A DNA stretch of 64,000 nt from positions 62,001-126,000 of the forward strand of contig JAGPNK010000010.1 of NCBI GenBank assembly GCA_020746835.1. Reading direction: 5' to 3'. Positions 35,625 through 46,128 of the stretch are shown here, one piece after another (the first letter of the stretch is position 1; each line of letters opens with the position of its first letter). The notes under the pieces are model-generated. The model saw nothing but the letters and a program-made list of their open reading frames with translations. It had not been told where the DNA came from and made no database searches. The stretch comes from Stachybotrys elegans (Eukaryota > Ascomycota > Sordariomycetes > Hypocreales > Stachybotryaceae). The position numbers and the translations under genes were made by a program.

Positions 35625-37474
35625 ATGTCAGCATCCGTGGCGCAATTCCCGAGGAAGCGACAGAAAACCACGGGGGACGATGGAGATGAGCAGCCCAAGA
35701 AGAAGCAAAGAGGGCGGCCACGGCTGAACCCAACAGACGAGAACCCGGACGCCATTGAGGTGAGTCGCCTGCCAGGTGCTCAAACAAATGACATGTTGTG
35801 CTAACGCAGTGCCAGCGCCGTCGCACACAGATCCGCCTGGCCCAGCGAAACTACCGCCAGCGCAAAGACTTGACCATTCTGAATCTCGAGCAGCGCGTCA
35901 AGATACTGGAACTGGGCAACAGCCAGATCACGCACGCCCTCCAGGCCTTCTTCAACACCGTCATCTCTCTAGGCTTGCTCACCACGACGCCGGAGCTTGC
36001 GAGGCCATTCGGAGAGCTGAACTCGACCTTCTCGCGTGTGAAGCAGGATTTGGATAAACGGATCCAGGATATCGAGTCCCCCGTGGTCGACCAAGTCTCT
36101 CAAGCATCGCCACCGCCGGTTGTGCCACCGCAGCCGGCTCCGATAACCCCAAAAGTATCCAACTGGACCCCGCCACAAAGCGTACCCTTCTCCACGCCGG
36201 GGTCATTCTCACCACTATTCGCGGGCAGCTCGCCGCCTGTAGAGGCTGTCACTATTCATCCAACACCACCACCAGCCTTTGACGCCGTCTCTCAGCCCAC
36301 CGAAACCGCCACTGCCCAACCAACGCCAGCCTTTGAAGTCATCGCTCAGCCCACCATTCACAATGCAAGCTTTCCGCTCGATGCGGACTTCCTCCCCCAG
36401 GAGATGGAACTTGATATGGATTTCGACAAGGACATGGCCATCCCTTCACCCCTCGACATAATCTCCCTGCCGGCACCTCCGTCCTATTCTTTTATGGAGG
36501 AAACTTTTGGTCGTCGTTTCCATCGTTGTGCGCTCGAGACAGGCCTCAGGCTGGTCACTTCCCCTTGCCCACCGCCCGGCGCCCTAGAGGCCGTCTTTGG
36601 CTTTTGTCTCTTGTACGAGACAAAAGGCTCCATCATCAAGAGGTTGATGACGGGGCTGAGGCGAGGCAGATATGAAAGTCTGAACCATTGGAAGGCTCCG
36701 TTTACCAACCTGGGCGGTTCGGGCTTCGTCTTCCCCGATGAACAGACAAGCGCTACCGGCAGAGGCACGACAGCGAGCAAGGCCTTCTACGAACTGTACA
36801 AGCCTCAGATTGCTTCGGGCTTTTCCATGGGACCGTTTGATGGGCGTACCGAGTCTGTTCGCGAAACTTATCTTGATGCGGACTATCGAATACAATACCC
36901 CGGCTTCGAGGGGGAGTTTTACGACCCTAATGAGGTTGAGAGATACCTGCAGGACCGAGGCATCTTTATACCGGCCTCTGCCGACTATATAGATGCGGAG
37001 ATCAACATTGACGACTTCTCTGACCATTCCGATGACTCGGAGCAGCAAAGGGGGGCTACGGATACTGCAGCAGATGGTTCATGGCCTAATGATGAACTCT
37101 CTACGGAGGCAGCAGGCATTGTGACGACCTCTGGCCTGTCCGCAATGGCCACACAGGCCTTAGACCACAGTCTACCTTTGTCGACCGAGACGAATGACGA
37201 GCCTACATTCTACTGCCCATTGTTTCCCGACAAATCATGGCGTGGCCGTGGGCCAAAACTGGTGAAAATCACCATCAATGTTCGCACCTTGATTAATGGT
37301 AAGAAAAACCTTGTGAATATACATGAAGGAATACTGACCAAGGTAGAACTTATCGATCACACCGTTTGCCTCGGTAGGGCTCCAGGGATACGGGAGGTAC
37401 ACATCGCTCAGGCTCTCAAGGTGGCGGCCGGGCTGTTGCCTCCGTCACCACCATCATCATGCAGTGCCGACTGA
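35625..37474 (+). CDS. bZIP-type transcription factor (atypical basic region)
   Basis: Two exons (35625-35759, 35810-37474), joined by a 50-nt GTGAGT..GCTAACGCAG intron in phase 0, give 599 residues. The N-terminal 45 residues hold two basic nuclear-signal-like patches (PRKRQK, PKKKQRGRPR); the latter also resembles an AT-hook core. Residues 46-64 form the basic region, ending IRLAQRNYRQRK, followed by a short leucine repeat (LTILNLEQRVKILEL). The pattern matches AP-1-like fungal bZIPs, but the position that is asparagine in canonical bZIPs is Ile53. Downstream comes a Pro-rich linker and a C-terminal half with little resemblance to known domains, some of it acidic. It probably binds DNA as a dimer; targets are unknown. 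Confidence 0.82.
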
Positions 37475-37944
37475 GTATGCGTGACAAGCCTCGGGGCTGC
37501 CAAGTAAGCATCCATAGCCTGCAGGGGCTCTGGCGAGAAACAGAGTGTTACAGTAGATGCAAGCGGAAATTGTGCTTATCTGAGCATGTTTGAGGACAAA
37601 TTCATGTGACGAGCAAGGCATGATGCCATGTCGAATTTATCATCCGCCGCTACTTATTATGATAAATGAATGCCACACCATGCACGTATACGGGCAATGC
37701 TCAGGACGAAGAAGAAGGAAAGAAAGAAAGATGCAAAAAGAAAAGTATCACATTTGAACCATACCAATGTCCTATGATTGTACTGTGTGTGCTGTGATGT
37801 GCCGGTCGTGGATGCTCGCCTTCACCTAGCCTACGTATCACGTTCCGGCTTCGGAGTTGAGGTCCAGTTATCTCCAACACAGCACAGACGAATAGATAAG
37901 CTCCTCCATCGTCCATACATTGATTGCAGCAACATCGACAGGCC
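37475..37944. other. Intergenic region between bZIP and Asparaginase_2 genes
   Basis: 470 bp carrying the 3' end of the bZIP gene and the promoter of the Asparaginase_2 gene. Nothing else was recognised. Confidence 0.5.
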
Positions 37945-39334
37945 ATGATGAATTACGAAAAGCCAGCATCCTCGGGCCCGGAGCCCAAATTCAAGCCACG
38001 CTTAATCATTCACGGCGGCGCAGGCAATGCAAGCCGCGAGAACATTACGCCCGACAAGTATGAGGCCTATCGAGCAGCGCTCATCTCGTTTGTAAGTGGG
38101 CTGCAAAGATGTGGTTTCTCATGCTGATGCATCGGTTCAGGTCACAAGGACAAATGCGTACATGACGACGCCGGTACAGAAGCCCACGCAAGGCAGGCCG
38201 CTCGGGAGTCTCCCCTCGGCTCTCGAGGTGGCTACATTTGCCGTCGTCCAGCTGGAAGACCACCCCTTGTTCAACAGCGGTCACGGAGCCGTCTTCACCC
38301 GCGACGGCATCAACGAGCTGGAGGCCTCGGTCATGGTGTCGCGGGGCTACAAGAAGCGCGGCGTCGGCGTCATGGGCCTACGACACGTGCGCAACCCCAT
38401 CCTGCTCGCTCGCAAGATGCTCGAGCACGGCGAAGAGGACCTCGTCGCCGCCTCAGGCCCAGACGTGCCGTCGGCGCAGGGACACACGCAGCTATTCGGC
38501 GAGACGGCCGAGAAGCTCGCCAGGCAGTACGGCCTCGACATGGTGGACCCGAGCTACTTCTTCACGCAGCACCGGTGGGATGAGCACATCCGGTCCCTGG
38601 AGCGGGAGGGGGCAGGCCGCGGGCTGGCTAGCTGGGACGCGGAGAGCTATCTCCCTCAGGGGACGGTGGGTGCGGTGGCCTTGGACGAGGATGGAGTGAT
38701 TTGTACGGCCACGAGCACAGGTGGCCTGACGAACAAGCTGACGGGTCGGATTGGCGACACCCCAGCACCCGGCGCAGGCTTCTGGGCCGAGGAATGGACC
38801 GAGGGCGGCGATCCAACGGGCTCCCGAGTCTGGTCCCCTCGACCGGACCAGCCCGCCATGATCCTTTCGGGCGCGCTGAAGGGTATGCTAGCAGACTGTC
38901 TCCCCACGCCATGGATGTACTCGCCCCTCCAGGAGCCTCACCGCTGCTTGAACGCGACGACGACGACGCGCTCCATCGCCGTCTCGGGCACCGGCAACGG
39001 CGACTCCTTCCTCCGCGTGGGCGCCGCGCGCACCACGGCAGCCATGGCCCGCTTCAAGCCCGAGCCCGGAGCCGACGCCGTGACGCACGTCGCCGGACCC
39101 GGCGGCGAGCTGCAGCGCAGCGCGGGCGAGCGGTGGATGAAGACGGGCGAGGGCGAGGGCGGCATGATTGGCATCGAGTGCGCCGTCGTGCGCGGCGAGG
39201 ACGGCGGGCTCGTCGAGGCGCGCGCGGCGATTCTGCAGGACTACAACTGCGGCGGCATGTTTCGGGCCTGGATTGACGATGACGGCAAGGCGGTGATGAG
39301 CATCTGGACGAATGGGTCGCCGGACAAGCGATGA
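37945..39334 (+). CDS. Asparaginase_2 family Ntn hydrolase (plant-type asparaginase/threonine aspartase)
   Basis: Two exons (37945-38091, 38141-39334) linked by a 49-nt GTAAGT..CAG intron with a TGCTGAT branch site give 446 residues. IIHGGAGN near residue 21 is the family's opening motif. The cleavage site reads LPQG-TVGAVALD, so Thr224 should become the new N-terminal nucleophile after autoproteolysis. STGGLTNKLTGRIGDTP follows and matches the substrate pocket of plant-type asparaginases. Family members hydrolyse L-asparagine, beta-aspartyl peptides or (taspase) protein substrates. Long insertions relative to bacterial enzymes, near 100-215 and 260-330, make the substrate uncertain. ATG at 37945 or 37948 are both possible starts. 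The GNAT gene follows 294 bp downstream on the same strand. Confidence 0.88.
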
Positions 39335-39628
39335 AGGGGCTTTATACTACTCTTTCCCCTACAGCAGGGATTTTCCCCTCCTTCTTGAGAATGGCTACTT
39401 TCATTGTACTGGCTCTGCTGATGTTGGCCAAGCGGCCATACTGATCGTCACGATAGTTAGACCCGCCTCGACCTTTCCTGAAAGGGCTCGCCGAAAGGAT
39501 CGCATCTCGAGCTTGGCCTGTCGGTGAGAGAGAGTGAGTCTATATATTGAGCAAAAGACTGCCGACTCTGCTATGGAGGAACCTCATACCAATAAACAAC
39601 TTGGGCTACCCATTTGCCTCCTGTGATC

Positions 39629-40434
39629 ATGCCGCTCCAAGTACGACCTGCCGACGCACGAGACGCCCAACGGGCTGCGGCCATCGAGTCCGCTGCGTAC
39701 GGCCCGAGTCCCATCAGCCACGTCCTCTTCCCCGGCTCCCAGACGAGCGACGAGGCCGACGCTGACGCCGCGCCCAGCGACCGCCCTTCGCAGCTCGTGC
39801 ATGACCTCGCGCAGGACAGCACCTGCCGATGGGTAAAGGTGGTCGACACAGACCTCGAGGCGCAAGGCCACGACGGCATGGTGGCCTTCTCCATGTGGTA
39901 CGTCTACGAGTCGCCGCGTGCCGAGGGTTTCAAGCTGTCGTCGAAGCGCGGGCCGGGGAGCAACGAGGAGGCATGCGAGCTCTTCTTCGGGGCCATGGTG
40001 CGCAGGAAGCACGAGCGCCTCGGGTCGCAACCCCACGCCTGTACGTTTCCGCTCCATTGTTATTCATTGCTCCCTTCGCCTAGTAGCCGAAACATGGGCG
40101 ACGATGTGATTGCCGCAACGAGCTAACGCTCCCGCGCGGGCGGCTCTCAGACTTGAAGCTGCTGCACACAGACCCCGCGCACCAGCGACGAGGGGCCGGC
40201 TCAATGCTGCTGAGGTGGGGAGCCGGCGAGGCCGATCGTCTCGGCATCCCGTCCTACCTCGAGGCCAGCCCGGAGGGTCGCCCACTATACCAGAAGCACG
40301 GCTTCGTCGAGGTCGATATGCTCGACGTCGACTTTAGCAGGTGGGGAGGCCCTGCGTCCTTCAAGGCGGCATTGATGCTGCGTCCAGCTCATGGTGGTGG
40401 TGGTGCTACCGCCCCGGCCTCGGCAGCATCTTAG
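39629..40434 (+). CDS. GNAT-family N-acetyltransferase
   Basis: Two exons (39629-40040, 40151-40434) separated by a 110-nt GTACGT..CAG intron that includes a CTAAC branch give 231 residues. The acetyl-CoA site Q/R-x-x-G-x-G/A is QRRGAG at residues 149-154, right after the splice junction, preceded by the strand YLKLLHTDP. The following EADRLGIPSYLEASPEGRPLYQKHGF is the usual GNAT C-terminal pattern. It resembles the small fungal acetyltransferases of unknown substrate that recall puromycin acetyltransferases in layout. The cytoplasm is likely, as no targeting signal is visible. The codon use is strongly GC-rich like its asparaginase neighbour. Confidence 0.85.
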
Positions 40435-41267
40435 CGAGGAGGGTAAGGAAAATCAGACCCTCCCACGCCCCCCCCCCCCTCCTCTCACACCGACGCCCAT
40501 AACATCGGGAGCCCGTCATCATGGGCGCGCGGACCGAGCGCTGTAGCGGGTTCACGTCAGCCAGCACCTTTGTCTGTGCTCAATTTTACTACTTGATTCC
40601 CTCACGCCGAGCGCCAAATGGGGGAAGGGCACAAGGATTTTTTTTTTTATTTAAAAATAAAACTTGACATATTAAAATACAAAGCAAAACCGCCCCCCCG
40701 CTATGAGCTGCATCGGCAGAAGGCCTGACGTGACACAAGCCCGTCGGGCATATAAAACTCCTCCGATATTATATGATGGTGCATTATTGCAAGGGGAGGC
40801 GCGCAAGCGAGGGAAGAAAGAAGAAAAAAGATGGAGAAGAAGAAGAAGAGAGAGAAAGGAAGTGCCGTCCGCCGCCCGCATGATCCCATCGCGGCCATCA
40901 TCATATGACAAGCATTCCGATTCATGCTATAGACGCATCGTCGACAAAACATGAGACCTCGGAAGTCAACGCTCCAGCCATCAAACAGCGGCCCGTCCGT
41001 GTCACCCCCTTCCCCTTCTCCTCCTCCTCCTCCTCCTTCTTTCTCTCTTCTCGCTTGTATCCGTCCATCTGCTGGTGCCGAGATGCAGTCACGTCACCGT
41101 TTCGTCTTCCCGGTTCGGCACTAAAGTGAAAAGCTGGCCAAGATGGCTTCACGGAACGCCTCGCTCCAAAGGGTGCTGCGCAGTGGTTATTTCGGTAGGG
41201 CCCATGCCGGCAGATCGGGGGGGTTTTCCCCGCTTTCTTCATATCTTGCCTGTGAGATGCATTTGCT

Positions 41268-41292
41268 AAGGCAAGGCAAGGCAAGGCAAGGC
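41268..41292. repeat. Five tandem AAGGC units
   Basis: Exactly five head-to-tail copies of AAGGC. It is a simple sequence repeat likely to vary in length between strains. Confidence 0.9.
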
Positions 41293-41410
41293 AAAATGCA
41301 GTCGCTTATCCGAGCCGCCGGCTAATATCAATTCGCGGCTCGGCGGCCTGGCTCTATCGATTTACCTATTCTACAATTCTCCGCCAGCCACCAGTAGACA
41401 GGGCCTTCAT

Positions 41411-41458
41411 GCATGGCATAGCATGATATAGCATAGAACAGCATAACATAGCATAGCG
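41411..41458. repeat. Imperfect GCATA repeat
   Basis: About seven or eight irregular copies of GCATA/GCATAG-like words in 48 bp. Nearby at ~41516-41536 is a shorter GTGAT repeat, and at ~41656-41673 two to three CGCGAAC units. All are simple repeats. Confidence 0.7.
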
Positions 41459-43049
41459 TGTGGCTTTTAAGCTCCGGGAACTGGGCTGCAGCGCGGGCTC
41501 ATCATGTGTACGGACATATGTGATGTGATGTGATGCGTGTTGCTGCGTCAAATGACCAACTCAAGCAGAAGTGTGTCCGTGCCCTGTCCATCTTTGGCGA
41601 GATAATGACATGATGGATGGTGGACGATGAATGATGAAATGATGGGTGAACCATAAACCGCGAACCGCGAACCGTGATGGTGGCAGCAACACGCGACGAA
41701 CCAGCGACAGGGCCAGTCGTTCCCTCGGCCGTGACGGTCGGAGCAGTAGCTGCACAGCCACGTTGGATTCTGAAACTGCGAGATTTGGATGGGCGTGAGG
41801 CGACGCACTGTGATGGCTTGCCAAACAAGGGGATGGGGGATGGGGGGAGGGTAATTCCACAGTCCAGCCTATATTTCATGCTCATATAGATATGCGCGAC
41901 CCCCCCCCCCCCTCTCTCTCTCCCCCCTTCAAATCCATCCTACCCACTCCCTTCTCGGGTGCTTCCCCCTTCCCCATTGCCCTCGTTTCGTCGCCATCCC
42001 CCCCCTTCCCTCAAAACTGGCCAATATACGACAAGGAATTGGTTAATTTTCCGTGCTGGCCGGGGGCCCAAAGGGGTTGTTTCGAGGCTTGAGCTGTCGA
42101 CGAATTCGATTCCTTAGACAGTTATATAGCAGAAACAGCGATATACCCTCCCCTTGGCTTGTTTCAAATCCGGAAGTCAACGACAGCGAACAACGACGTG
42201 TGCTCATTCTGCACTAATGGCCATGCTCGTGCCCATGCCACCTACTCCTTGACCAACCGCCAACGAGCAGAGAACAGCACTTTTGCCTGTGTGTAGTGGC
42301 CCTCCAGCCTGAATTGCAAAACAATGCGGCCCCCTGGTGATGACGCTGCACCGTTGGCAGGCAGCAGGGGACCTTAGTAGACTACCAACCTTTCATGTTT
42401 TGTCAGTAAGGGCCCATGTCGTGCCCAGCATGTTTGTTATGCCACGCCTCGCCATCCGCTCACCAAAGCACCGCATAGACAGGCCCGTCTCCTTTCGTAT
42501 CCCCTGAGCCCAATCCAGAACTGGGCGGGTAAACATTACCGCGTAGTACACAATGCTCTCTCTCTCAGGCAGACAGATGCACACGCCCTCCCTCCAGACA
42601 CTCCCCCTCCTTAATCCAGACCACAGTCCATCCTTCATCTTCGACTAACGTTTCTGGAATCCATAGAGCAGCCGCTATACCGAAAGCAAGGACCCTCTGA
42701 GGAGAACAAACAGACAGGAGGGCTGACACAGGCTCAGACACACCGATCTCCGAGAGGCAGTAGATCGTGGAGGCTTGGCTGTATGTACTCCCGGCCTCAT
42801 ACAACAGCCCGCTCTGTATCAGCTACCGTGCTGTAGCAGTCAGCAAGGGAAAAGACTCCGGGCGCCTCGAAACATGGCTCACACCGTCCACGTCGTTGCA
42901 GTATCTATCGGACTGGGGATACTTTCGGGTGGCGACGGTCTAGAAGACCACTTCGGGTGACCGGATCGCTGGCGTCGGCCGCAACAACCTATCTCGCGTC
43001 CACCCAGGCGCTTCATCGGGCAGGTTCAACAGAGATGGGATGGATCATA

Positions 43050-43078
43050 GGGGAGGGGACGAGGGGAGGGGGGGGGGG
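43050..43078 (+). other. Potential G-quadruplex sequence
   Basis: Four or more runs of at least four G are separated by loops of one to four bases, ending in a run of eleven G. This fits the usual G3+N1-7 quadruplex rule. Whether it folds in the cell is not known. Confidence 0.6.
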
Positions 43079-45065
43079 CGCCTATCGCACACAGACCCGC
43101 CACCTACCCAAACTTTTCAAACTGAGGGACAGGTCATCCAGTACAGTATGTGCTCCGTAGGATCCATCAATTGGCCTGCGTTTATGGAGAAACTCCATCA
43201 GACCGACTGTCGAGCGGCCGGACTCCGTAACGCCTAGCAAAGCATGAAGGCCTCCTACTAGCCAGGGAGGAACTTTGTTTTGCAGGATGGGGTTGATGAC
43301 GGACGATTCCCCGATCGTTGCCTGGCATCTGGCGTCTAGCCATCTCCCTCTAGCAACCACCTGTCAAAGCTGACATCTCGGCCGGCTCTCGATCCGTGAG
43401 ACACTGGTCTCCTAGCCTGCCCTGTCCTGTCCTGTCGTGCCCTGTCCTGGCACGCCCTGGCACGCGTACGTACCTTGTCCCAAGTCCATGTTCGGGTAGT
43501 GGCGCTGTAGATAGAGGTCGGTCTTCAACGGTGTGCGCCCTCTGTTGCTTCTGTACGGTACACCTTTCCACCGAACCTGCGAAGGCGACCGTGCCATCCC
43601 ACCGAATGTCACATGAGGAAGAAGCCAAGATACCAGTGTACCATACCTTATATCCTTGCCGACCAGGGCATTGTGCCCCAAGGGGGGGCGATTTATCGTC
43701 TCTCAAACCAAGGTAGCTCGACAGCTTGCAATCTCTGAGCCCAGGAGGCAATCTGGTACGTAGGCGGCCGAGGACGCGCAGCAAAAAGATGAGGATGGCC
43801 CCCTTTCCGTCTTGAGGGCGCGTAAGGAGGTCTGGCCCAGTCGGTGGCTGAACCGAAGTGGAAAGGGAGACAGCCGAGTGAAGCCGTAGCAGCATGGATC
43901 GGGAGTTCCTCCGTGGGATGGATGCAGGAGGCAGGTACTTGTGGCTGCTGCTGCCTTATGCGGATACAGAGTACAGTCCCTTCCTGCCCAACATGCTGGC
44001 ATCCGTGCCTCTCGCCACCAGTGAACGACAATGACATGTGCGTTGCATCAAAGGGACAGCACATAACGTAGCATCAGCATCGGGGGCGACCCCGGATTCG
44101 TCGCATGTCTTGTTTTCGAGATTTGCTTTTTCTCGGGACGACTCTTCTCTCGCCCTGGCGGCTTGTCCCTTTTTCTGAGTGCGTGCCTTTGAAATCCAGA
44201 GCCGGTTCGGTCCCCTATTTTGTCGAGGCCGTCCAAACTTGGGTCGTCCAACCCAAAAGGTCAGCTATATCACACCCAGATCAGGACGAGCTCGTGCCAA
44301 CTGCTCTGCAGAGTTCGTCACGGCACATAGCACCACGGGCGGCTCGCCCCCCCATGCGTAATAGAAATCTCTTGATATGGTTCGCCCGTCTTGATCTCCA
44401 CGTGGAAAGGACACCTCTTTTCCATGGATATGCTGCCACCACCATCCCTGAAGAGGTGCAGTATCGTATGCAAGAGACTGAATGAGGAATCTGGACGGCT
44501 TCGGCAGATGGCACAGCACAGTGACAGCCAAAACCTCACTGTCTGTCCCAGTGGTTGGCCCAGATGTCGGCCCAGCTTCCGCCATGTAAGACAGATCAAG
44601 AACCAGTCGGCTTGTGCAAATAGCCGGACAAGGGCCCTCCAACTACCGAGAAAACCATTCCACATGATTTTCCAAGGGCCGCCACGCTCAACAGAAGAAC
44701 AATAGGCTGTTGTGCACGTAGGGAAATTCAAACGCTCGTTGTGGCCGTCGTTTTGTGTCGCTTGTTTGTGGAGGCACTCGGCGCCTAGTCTAGTCCTTAA
44801 CTGGGGGGGGATGTTTGGTATTTGGTATCAAGAATTACCTAGGAGCGAGAAACAAACTAACAGACTTGCAATTGGTTTTGAAAAATACCCTCCGACTCCG
44901 CCTTGCATCCGTTTCCAGCACACCTTGTTCCGGCCCATTCCGTCCCCCTCGCGATGCTGTTTCCGCTTTTTTGTGTGCTATTGTTGCTGCTCTCTTTGTG
45001 CCAAAGTAATTAGGTAACTTCTATATTCTATCATGTCTCGTCATCCTGGCCCTGATCCTCGCGGC

Positions 45066-46128
45066 CTAGTAATACGAGGGTGGTGTAAAGTTCTGGAGGT
45101 AGTAGCCGCTCGTCGGCAGCGGCAGGATCGACCCGTGGTTGACCGATGTCATCGCGGGCCCTGTCGTCGTGTAGGGTTGCTGGGCCGGGCCAAGCCCCGA
45201 GGATTCTCCTACTGCTCCCATCTGATCCAAGCCCACGCTGTCGTAGCCACCAAACGATGTGGTGCGCTCGTAGCTGAGTCTCTTGGGTTGCCGCCCAAGC
45301 AGCGCCTCTGTCGAATCTGCGCCTGGCCTGCTGCGCTTTCTGGTGTTGATGGTTCTCGAATCCTTCCGTAACCTTAGTTTTACTCCCTGGTCGCTAAACG
45401 TCCGCGTCAAGTAGGTAGACTCGGTCATGCCAGGGAAATTTTTGGCCGAGTATACGGTGAATATGTTGGTGATGAGCTCCGATACGAATCTGAAGCTCGG
45501 TATGCTGCTGTCGTCGCGTTCGTAGAGCGTGAACCGCAGTCGAAACCTCCCTTCCTGCTTCACCGACAGGTCGCCAAACACAAAGAAGCCCCCTTCCGAG
45601 TTGGTTGTGTCTCGCAGTCGGTGGATGGAAGACGCCAATGACCCGGTCAAGTACGTGGATGGCAGCTCTGGGCGCATCGTCTGCTCGTCGTAGTTTTCAG
45701 GAACCAGCGATGACGACATGAATAGATAAGGGCCTGGGACTAGGTCAGGGATGCCGAAGACGAGTAGTAAACAATCATGACATACTATCATAGAGGCTGC
45801 TTCTTCCACCGGTTCTCTTGTCGATGAGCTGCACGATGGGAGGAGGATCAATAGGTTTCCGGTCTGACCGCCTAGGTTAGCGCACTCGACATCAAGGGGA
45901 GGGGGGGTTGGCCGGTCTAGACATACCCTTTTCCTTTCCCAGGGCAACGCGCGCGTGGAGAGGGGCTTGCCGTAGTGTCAGCTGGCGATCAGGGTCGCCG
46001 TGAGTCTTGACTTGTTGTTGGTCGTCGACTTCCGATTTCAAGTCGCCCAGTCCCAGGTAGTGGTCGGCTGACGCATGGCCGTGCTGCATGAGGGCCACCA
46101 TTGGTGTTTGTCTAACATTGGAGGCCAT
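45066..46128 (-). CDS. velC: Velvet-domain regulator, probably VelC
   Basis: Three minus-strand exons (46128-45927, 45863-45786, 45733-45066) give about 315 residues. The introns (63 and 52 nt) use GTATGT donors. The splice between exons 1 and 2 restores GKEK-DRKPIDPPPIVQL and that between 2 and 3 gives YDSPYLFMSSSL, both hallmarks of the velvet fold. The domain continues through GGFFVFGDLSVKQEGRFRLRFTLYE and FPGMTESTYLTRTFSDQGVKLRLRK. The SLASSIHRLRD and STYLTR/FSDQGVKLRLRK wording fits VelC better than VelB, VosA or VeA. Velvet proteins bind DNA through an NF-kB-like fold and control development and secondary metabolism. A basic patch (RKRSRPG) follows the domain. The paralogue call is an inference; the fold is firm. 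Confidence 0.88.

Larger units (their letters stand above)
40435..45065. other. Gene-poor region on the 3' side of the velvet gene
   Basis: 4.6 kb with no frame I can support. It carries several homopolymer C or G runs (12 C at 40468-40479, 13 C at 41900-41912, a G-rich block at 43050-43078), an AT-rich low-complexity patch near 40640-40680, and small tandem repeats between 41268 and 41660. Open frames up to 181 codons exist but are not convincing. Noncoding transcripts or regulatory DNA are possible but cannot be shown from sequence. Confidence 0.5.

Noticed and set aside
38628..39276. Several GC-rich frames on both strands over the Asparaginase_2 gene
   Set aside because: These are shadows of the very GC-rich third codon positions of that gene.
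43350..43895. 181-codon frame in the gene-poor region
   Set aside because: Starts without an ATG, composition looks random and there is no domain signal.
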